The notes under the pieces are model-generated. The model searched no databases. It saw only the letters and a list, made by a program, of their open reading frames with translations, and had not been told where the DNA came from. Position numbers and translations under genes: made by a program. Of a DNA stretch of 19,702 bases, positions 15,469 to 19,702 are shown one piece after another. This stretch comes from JBCCWF01 sp038520475 (GTDB lineage Bacteria; Cyanobacteriota; Cyanobacteriia; CAKZMO01): contig JBCBLF010000075.1 of NCBI GenBank assembly GCA_038520475.1, positions 1 to 19,702 on the forward strand, in the 5' to 3' direction. The first letter of the stretch is position 1. The number at the start of each line of letters is the position of its first letter.

Positions 15469-15630
15469 ATGGGGCGTAGCCAATCAAAAGCTGACCTACC
15501 CACGAAAATATGTCCGGTGTGCCAGCGGCCTTTTGCTTGGCGTAAGAAGTGGAAGGACTGTTGGGACGACGTTAAATATTGCTCGGAGCGGTGTCGACGA
15601 CGGCGATCGCAAGCATCGTCAGACGATTAA
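15469..15630 (+). CDS. DUF2256 zinc-ribbon protein
   Basis: A 53-residue protein, MGRSQSKADLPTKICPVCQ..., with the DUF2256 layout: KICPVCQRPFAWRKKW, then DDVKYCSERCRRRR. The two pairs CxxC (CPVC) and CxxxC (CSERC) should bind one zinc ion. Function is not known; in many bacteria the gene lies near photolyase or cryptochrome genes, which I do not see here. The ATG at 15469 starts the usual length; GTG at 15457 would add four residues. It is very basic and short enough to be overlooked. It is divergent from the trmJ-like gene and runs tail to tail with pyrB, 16 bases apart. Confidence 0.88.
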   Translation: MGRSQSKADLPTKICPVCQRPFAWRKKWKDCWDDVKYCSERCRRRRSQASSDD

Positions 15631-15646
15631 TGGTTATTTGCGGCAC

Positions 15647-16645
15647 TCAGCGATCGCCAGTGCCCATTAGATAGAGCAGGGCCATGCGTACGGCAACCCC
15701 AGCAGTCACCTGTTTTGAAACGAGGCTCACTGCCGGATCGTCCATAATCTCTGAGCTGAGTTCGACGCCACGATTGGTTGGTCCGGGATGAAGCACTTTG
15801 ACGGATGGCTTGCAGTGTTTGAGGCGATCGCGAGTAATGCCGAATTGGTGATGATATTCCCGCAGGCTTGGCAATAGGTGTTGAGTCATTCGCTCATGCT
15901 GAAGCCGCAGCGTCATGACGAAATCGGCATTGTCTAGGGCAGGTTCTATGCGCCAATGAACGTGGATGTTTTGAGAGCGATCGCCCGCATAGGTTTTGAA
16001 CATTGCAGGAGTAAGGGTGGGTGGACCCGCGAGGTGAACATCTGCACCACCCGCTGTCAGGCTCCAAATATTGGAGCGAGCAACACGAGAATGGAGCACA
16101 TCACCCACAATGGCAATTTTCTTACCAGACAAGAGGCTTAATCGGGGGCGATCGCTATCCAACGTCGTACACAAAGCAAATAAATCAAGCAGAGCCTGAG
16201 ATGGATGCTCATGTTGCCCATCTCCTGCATTTAGAATTCCGACACCCGTTTTGAGCCGATCCATTTCCTGCGCAACCATCAACGGTACACCGGCTTCCCC
16301 ATGTCGAATCACCATCAGATTGGCACCCATTGCTAGATAGGTCTTCGCCGTATCTAGAATCGTTTCCCCTTTTTTTAGAGATGAAGTGCCTGCTGCGAAG
16401 TTAAGGGTATCTGCCGATAGGCGTTTTGCCGCCAGTTCAAAGCTACTTCGAGTTCGAGTGGATGCCTCAAAAAACATCGTTGTCACAACACGGCCCTGCA
16501 AGGCAGGAACCTTCTTCATGGGTCGCGATAGCACTTCCCAAAAACTGAGTGCTGTTTGCAGAACGGTGTCATATTCATCTGGCGTGAAGTCCTGCAATGA
16601 GATGACATGACGACGATTCCACATCGAAGAAGGAATTGCAGTCAT
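15647..16645 (-). CDS. pyrB: Aspartate carbamoyltransferase, catalytic subunit
   Basis: Second step of pyrimidine synthesis: joins carbamoyl phosphate and aspartate; cytoplasmic trimer. From the chosen ATG it has 332 residues, a usual length. Motifs: FFEASTRTRSSFE with carbamoyl-phosphate-binding STRTR (62-66), RHGEAGVP (114-121), HEHPSQALLD (145-154), the aspartate-binding RLQHERM (247-253) and HPGPTNRG (286-293). The frame stays open to 16705, but those 20 extra residues would overlap the end of fabI; ATG 16645 lies one base after the fabI stop (TAA), which points to translational coupling in a fabI-pyrB transcript. No pyrI or other pyr genes are present. Confidence 0.95.
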   Translation of the reverse strand: MTAIPSSMWNRRHVISLQDFTPDEYDTVLQTALSFWEVLSRPMKKVPALQGRVVTTMFFEASTRTRSSFELAAKRLSADTLNFAAGTSSLKKGETILDTAKTYLAMGANLMVIRHGEAGVPLMVAQEMDRLKTGVGILNAGDGQHEHPSQALLDLFALCTTLDSDRPRLSLLSGKKIAIVGDVLHSRVARSNIWSLTAGGADVHLAGPPTLTPAMFKTYAGDRSQNIHVHWRIEPALDNADFVMTLRLQHERMTQHLLPSLREYHHQFGITRDRLKHCKPSVKVLHPGPTNRGVELSSEIMDDPAVSLVSKQVTAGVAVRMALLYLMGTGDR

Positions 16646-16646
16646 G

Positions 16647-17423
16647 TTACATGCCCATAATTTCGTATCCTGAGTCAACGTAAAGAATTTGACCCGTGAT
16701 GCCACTCGCTAGATCACTAGCCAAAAACGCTGCGGCATTGCCGACTTCTGTTTGCGTCACGGTGCGTCGTAGGGGAGCGATTTCCTCAACGTGATGAATC
16801 ATGTCTAAAATGCCGCCCACTGCCGAAGACGCAAGTGTGCGAATGGGGCCTGCCGAAATACCGTTAACGCGAATATTGCTCGGTCCCATCTCAGCAGCTA
16901 AGTATCTCACGTTCATCTCTAGGGCTGCTTTTGCAATTCCCATAACGTTGTAGTTTGGCACAACACGAACGCCTCCCAGATAGGTCAGCGTCACAATGCT
17001 GCTGCCTTCGCTTAATAGAGGCTTTGCTGCACCTGACAGTTTGACTAGCGAATAGGCACTAATTTCAAGAGCTGTTGAAAACCCTTGGCGTGAAACAGCG
17101 CTGAAATCCCCACTTAAGTCATCTTTATTCGCAAAGGCTAAGCAGTGAACCAGTATATCGAAGGTGCCCCAAGAGGCTTTAACCTGTTCGAAAACTTCAG
17201 TGACTTGGTTATCATCCTGCACATTACAAGGGAGAAAAAGACTAGGCTCTAACGGTGCAACTAACTCTCCTACCTTTTTCTCACTTCGTCCTTTTTCATC
17301 AGGGAGGTAGGTGACTCCCAGCTCTGCGCCAGCCGCATGAAGTTGTTGAGCAATGCCCCAGGCAATTGAACGATTGTTTGCAATTCCCGTAACCAGAGCT
17401 TTTTTTCCAGTGAGATTCAGCAT
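16647..17423 (-). CDS. fabI: Enoyl-[acyl-carrier-protein] reductase (NADH)
   Basis: Last reduction of each fatty-acid elongation cycle (FASII); cytoplasmic tetramer of the SDR superfamily. 258 residues, the standard length. The N-terminus has the FabI form of the NAD-binding loop, GKKALVTGIANNRSIAWGIA (6-25). The catalytic residues are Y148, Y158 and K165 (Y-x6-K in PNYNVMGIAKAALE), followed by GPIRTLASSAV and the C-terminal GQILYVDSGYEIMGM. No strong ribosome site precedes the ATG. A long imperfect palindrome lies 75-118 bases upstream and may act in control. pyrB follows after one base, an unusual functional pairing. Confidence 0.97.
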   Translation of the reverse strand: MLNLTGKKALVTGIANNRSIAWGIAQQLHAAGAELGVTYLPDEKGRSEKKVGELVAPLEPSLFLPCNVQDDNQVTEVFEQVKASWGTFDILVHCLAFANKDDLSGDFSAVSRQGFSTALEISAYSLVKLSGAAKPLLSEGSSIVTLTYLGGVRVVPNYNVMGIAKAALEMNVRYLAAEMGPSNIRVNGISAGPIRTLASSAVGGILDMIHHVEEIAPLRRTVTQTEVGNAAAFLASDLASGITGQILYVDSGYEIMGM

Positions 17424-17497
17424 AAGTAGAGATAAAGATGTGCCTTTAGGAGAATACTGAAAAATGGTGCACGGAGGGTAGGGCTCGAAAAGAAATT

Positions 17498-17541
17498 CAG
17501 TCTCCTAATCTTTGAATTCAAGATATTTGGATTCGAGACTG
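17498..17541. promoter_or_regulatory. Operator-like imperfect palindrome upstream of fabI
   Basis: CAGTCTC (17498-17504) and GAGACTG (17535-17541) are perfect inverted arms. Between them sits a nearly palindromic AT-rich core around TTGAATTCAA. The nested symmetry over 44 bases, 75-118 bases before the fabI start, suggests a site for a dimeric regulator or a stem-loop in the leader. Confidence 0.4.
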
Positions 17542-17631
17542 GTGCATCGTTATGCCTGATAGCCGGTCGTTGTCGGAGTCAACTTAAGTCTGTGAAATGC
17601 TTATTATGCGAGGACAAAACATCTGCTTCCC

Positions 17632-17662
17632 TCTTCCAATGCTGAGATGGTGGGTTGGAAGA
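17632..17662 (-). terminator. 8-bp hairpin downstream of the S13 gene
   Basis: TCTTCCAA (17632-17639) and TTGGAAGA (17655-17662) pair perfectly around a 15-base loop. On the minus strand the bases after the stem are purine-rich and TTTT comes only some 12 bases later, so termination is possible but not typical. Confidence 0.35.
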
Positions 17663-17808
17663 AAGAACCTAATGGCAAACCTGGTGAGGAATATCATCTT
17701 CAATTAATATTCATGGCGGGTACTGCCTGATATCGATTACAAAACCGCGTTATGCGTCGAGGATTTGTATCCGTTCTGAATGAATGATTTGGGATTTGTG
17801 CTGAGAAG

Positions 17809-19551
17809 TTAGTGCTGAGGATGGCAGTGTTCAATCTGCATCAGCTGCAGCACGATGGCATCAATCGCAGGCAAAAGGGTATAGCCTGATTGATGGGGAT
17901 GATTGGCCAAAATGCTAAATGAGAGCGTTCCCAAATCGGGGTGATTAAGATATCCAGAAAGTGATCGCACTCCCTGCAGCGTTCCTGTTTTTGCGAAGAC
18001 ACGTCCATGAGCTAGAGTATGGCGAAAGCGATAGTGAAGGGTTCCACGTTTTCCTGCAATGGGTAGCGTTTTAATATAATTAGCCGAATTGGGTGCTTCA
18101 TACATCAAGTTAAGAACTTGAACTAACGCTCTTGGAGTCGCTTGATTTTGACGTGATAAACCTGAGCCATCAACTTGGTAGTAGCTACTTGGGTCAATGC
18201 CCAAGCGATGCAGCTTTGTTTTGATCTCTAATGCTCCGCCCATCTGATTGAGCAATATCTCAGCTGACCAGTTGTTGCTATTGAGATTGGAGTTATGAAT
18301 GAGTGTGTTGATATCAGTACTTTGATTGACTCGATTGCTATAAAAGGCAGATGCAGTGGTGAAGAGTTTGATGTTTGATGCAGGGATAAAAAATGTGTCG
18401 CTGTTGTAGCCGTAGAGCACCTGTCCTGTGTTTATTGATTCAACATGCATTCCCCACTGGCTGCCTTCATATTGAGATGGATTGAGGATCTGTTGAATTT
18501 GAGCATGAATCCTGTCCTGACAGCTACCGATGCGATCGCCTTCTCCAACGGCCTGAGCAGCATTAGAGGCTGACATCCATGTATTTGATGTATTCGATGC
18601 TGCGGGGGGCGGGGTCAAGGATGTTGAGGATTCGGATAACACGTGAATTGGAAGAATCGCCACATGTTTGGTGATTTCTAACACGGCATCGCTACTGTAC
18701 TGTCGATATTGATTCACTCGATTTTGAGCGATCGCATATCTTGGATCGGCTGGAGGGACTTCGGCCATAAACTCAGCAGCCGACCACCATCGCCGAGCAA
18801 TCTGCTTCCATCGCTGCCCTGATTGTGCTGCTCGTCCGTCTAGAACCGCTTGCTGAGCGATCGCCACGGCTCGCTCAAAGCTGTCAGGTGGGGGCACAAA
18901 AGACTGCGCGGATTTTGTGGTGACCTGTTGGCTGATCAATTGATCGGCTTCATCCAGTATTGATGCACGTGTTATGGCAAAAACCGACTCATGGGCATTT
19001 GAGGCCATTTGACCAATCGAATCAGCGGCATCGGTGGTGAATCCCCAAGCAATGAACCCGAGAAACCCGATACCCAAACCCAACACCCCAGCTAGTCTTG
19101 CTCTAAATGAAATTGGTTGAACGAACTGCCGATAGCTTGTTGATGTGTTGAAGTCATCAGCTTTAGTTTGAAACCACGTTAGATGTAACTGTGGTTTGAC
19201 AAGACGCAGCTTGTGCCGCACGGCCTTACCTGGCGACTTTGAGTTCTTGTGAATGGGCTTGTGCTGATTCGTATAAGCAGGTTTCTTATAAAGATGAACC
19301 CACCAGTTGTCGAATTGCTGAGCTGTGGTCAGCGTCCATCCATCTCCCAATTGGTTGCTGAGAAGTGTTGACAGATCATCACCTGAAACTTCTTCCCACT
19401 GCTGATCAAACGTAATGCCCGATGAATCAAATAGCTGGATATGAAGGTTGAACATTGAGGCTGTTGCCCAGTTCTTTTCACACCTCACCCGACAATAGGT
19501 TGTGTGAGGAATAAGAGAATGGCGATCGCCATGAATTGGAGATCGATTCAT
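17809..19551 (-). CDS. D-Ala-D-Ala carboxypeptidase-like protein (peptidase family S13, PBP4-like), compact and membrane-anchored
   Basis: 580 residues from ATG 19551; GTG 19563 adds four. Numbering below is from the GTG. About 150 cytoplasmic residues precede one membrane helix (about 155-175). A helical periplasmic stretch follows (about 225-295, with ERAVAIAQQAVLDGR and DPRYAIAQNRVNQYRQY), then a Ser/Thr/Pro linker. The S13 part starts near 346: PASNIK gives S396/K399, SNN is at 429-431, VDGSGLSRQN at 464-473, and KTG at 525-527. All serine-peptidase motifs are present, so a DD-carboxypeptidase or endopeptidase acting on peptidoglycan is likely. Only about 30 residues separate SxxK from SxN, against well over 200 in E. 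coli PBP4, so the accessory domains are missing. AGGAG lies 11 bases before ATG 19551. ATG 19455 is a further possible start. Confidence 0.82.
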   Translation of the reverse strand: MNRSPIHGDRHSLIPHTTYCRVRCEKNWATASMFNLHIQLFDSSGITFDQQWEEVSGDDLSTLLSNQLGDGWTLTTAQQFDNWWVHLYKKPAYTNQHKPIHKNSKSPGKAVRHKLRLVKPQLHLTWFQTKADDFNTSTSYRQFVQPISFRARLAGVLGLGIGFLGFIAWGFTTDAADSIGQMASNAHESVFAITRASILDEADQLISQQVTTKSAQSFVPPPDSFERAVAIAQQAVLDGRAAQSGQRWKQIARRWWSAAEFMAEVPPADPRYAIAQNRVNQYRQYSSDAVLEITKHVAILPIHVLSESSTSLTPPPAASNTSNTWMSASNAAQAVGEGDRIGSCQDRIHAQIQQILNPSQYEGSQWGMHVESINTGQVLYGYNSDTFFIPASNIKLFTTASAFYSNRVNQSTDINTLIHNSNLNSNNWSAEILLNQMGGALEIKTKLHRLGIDPSSYYQVDGSGLSRQNQATPRALVQVLNLMYEAPNSANYIKTLPIAGKRGTLHYRFRHTLAHGRVFAKTGTLQGVRSLSGYLNHPDLGTLSFSILANHPHQSGYTLLPAIDAIVLQLMQIEHCHPQH

Positions 19552-19602
19552 TGTTTGATGCACTCCTGAGGAAACGGTCTTGTGGGGAAATGGCAGTTTG
19601 CG

Positions 19603-19641
19603 TGATCGGTGGTTTTTTTAAACAGGGGAGCTTGCCGATCA
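19603..19641. repeat. Inverted repeat upstream of the S13 gene
   Basis: TGATCGG (19603-19609) and CCGATCA (19635-19641) are perfect 7-base arms around a 25-base spacer containing a run of seven T. It lies 40-90 bases before the S13 start and could be a regulatory site; no clear -35/-10 pair was found beside it. Confidence 0.3.
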
Positions 19642-19702
19642 TAGGTTGAATGTGAAATAATTAGAATTTGTGACGATAAGCGCATGTGGGCACAAAAAGT
19701 AG

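Larger units (their letters stand above)
17424..17808. other. 385-base spacer upstream of fabI
   Basis: No gene seen. It holds an operator-like imperfect palindrome (17498-17541), an 8-bp hairpin (17632-17662), and a direct repeat GTGCTGAG (17799-17806 and 17812-17819) at the end of the S13 gene. The fabI promoter should be here, but no clear -35/-10 pair stands out. Confidence 0.5.

Noticed and set aside
16646..16705. Longer pyrB beginning at 16705
   Set aside because: The added 20 residues overlap the fabI coding end and have no family counterpart; ATG 16645 directly after the fabI stop is the normal start.

Overview
This is a stretch of cyanobacterial chromosome. The evidence is petN (a cytochrome b6f subunit specific to oxygenic phototrophs), very many copies of the HIP1 octamer GCGATCGC scattered through genes and spacers (for example near 1942, 2720, 3613, 5779, 6556, 8177 and 12105), an RNase E with the cyanobacterial arginine-rich C-terminal tail, and several cyanobacterial versions of housekeeping proteins. 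I do not assign a genus. There is no prophage, complete insertion sequence, CRISPR array, rRNA or tRNA that I can see. The gene content is mostly core.

Left part (1-8650, all + strand). The 3' end of a radical-SAM-associated DUF2344 protein is followed by a long structured leader and the rne-rnhB pair. Next come petN (29 codons), an unidentified 47-residue membrane protein, deoC, recO (with a large low-complexity insert) and an MFS transporter. Terminator-like hairpins follow petN, the 47-residue gene and the MFS gene, so these are mostly short transcription units.

Middle (8638-14024). A family 4 glycosyltransferase (+) converges on an HD-GYP response regulator (-). The regulator diverges from obg (+) across a 354-base spacer. 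obg abuts, with one base between the stop codons, a convergent membrane-anchored serine hydrolase of the beta-lactamase/PBP fold that has a 210-residue basic disordered cytoplasmic tail.

Right part (14471-19551, nearly all - strand). Here lie a TrmJ-like RNA methyltransferase, a tiny divergent DUF2256 zinc-ribbon gene (+), then fabI followed after one base by pyrB, and a family S13 D-Ala-D-Ala carboxypeptidase-like protein. That last protein is unusual: its SxxK and SxN motifs are only about 30 residues apart, so the accessory domains normally inserted between them are missing, and it carries about 150 cytoplasmic residues before its membrane anchor.

Functionally the window mixes RNA turnover and modification (RNase E, RNase HII, TrmJ), ribosome assembly (Obg), photosynthetic electron transport (PetN), lipid and pyrimidine synthesis (FabI, PyrB), DNA repair (RecO), c-di-GMP signalling (HD-GYP) and wall metabolism (two serine hydrolases). 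The most interesting non-coding signals are the rne leader with a terminator-like hairpin, an 18-base inverted repeat that brackets rne-rnhB, a 14-base direct repeat that brackets petN and the small membrane protein, and a strong imperfect palindrome between deoC and recO.
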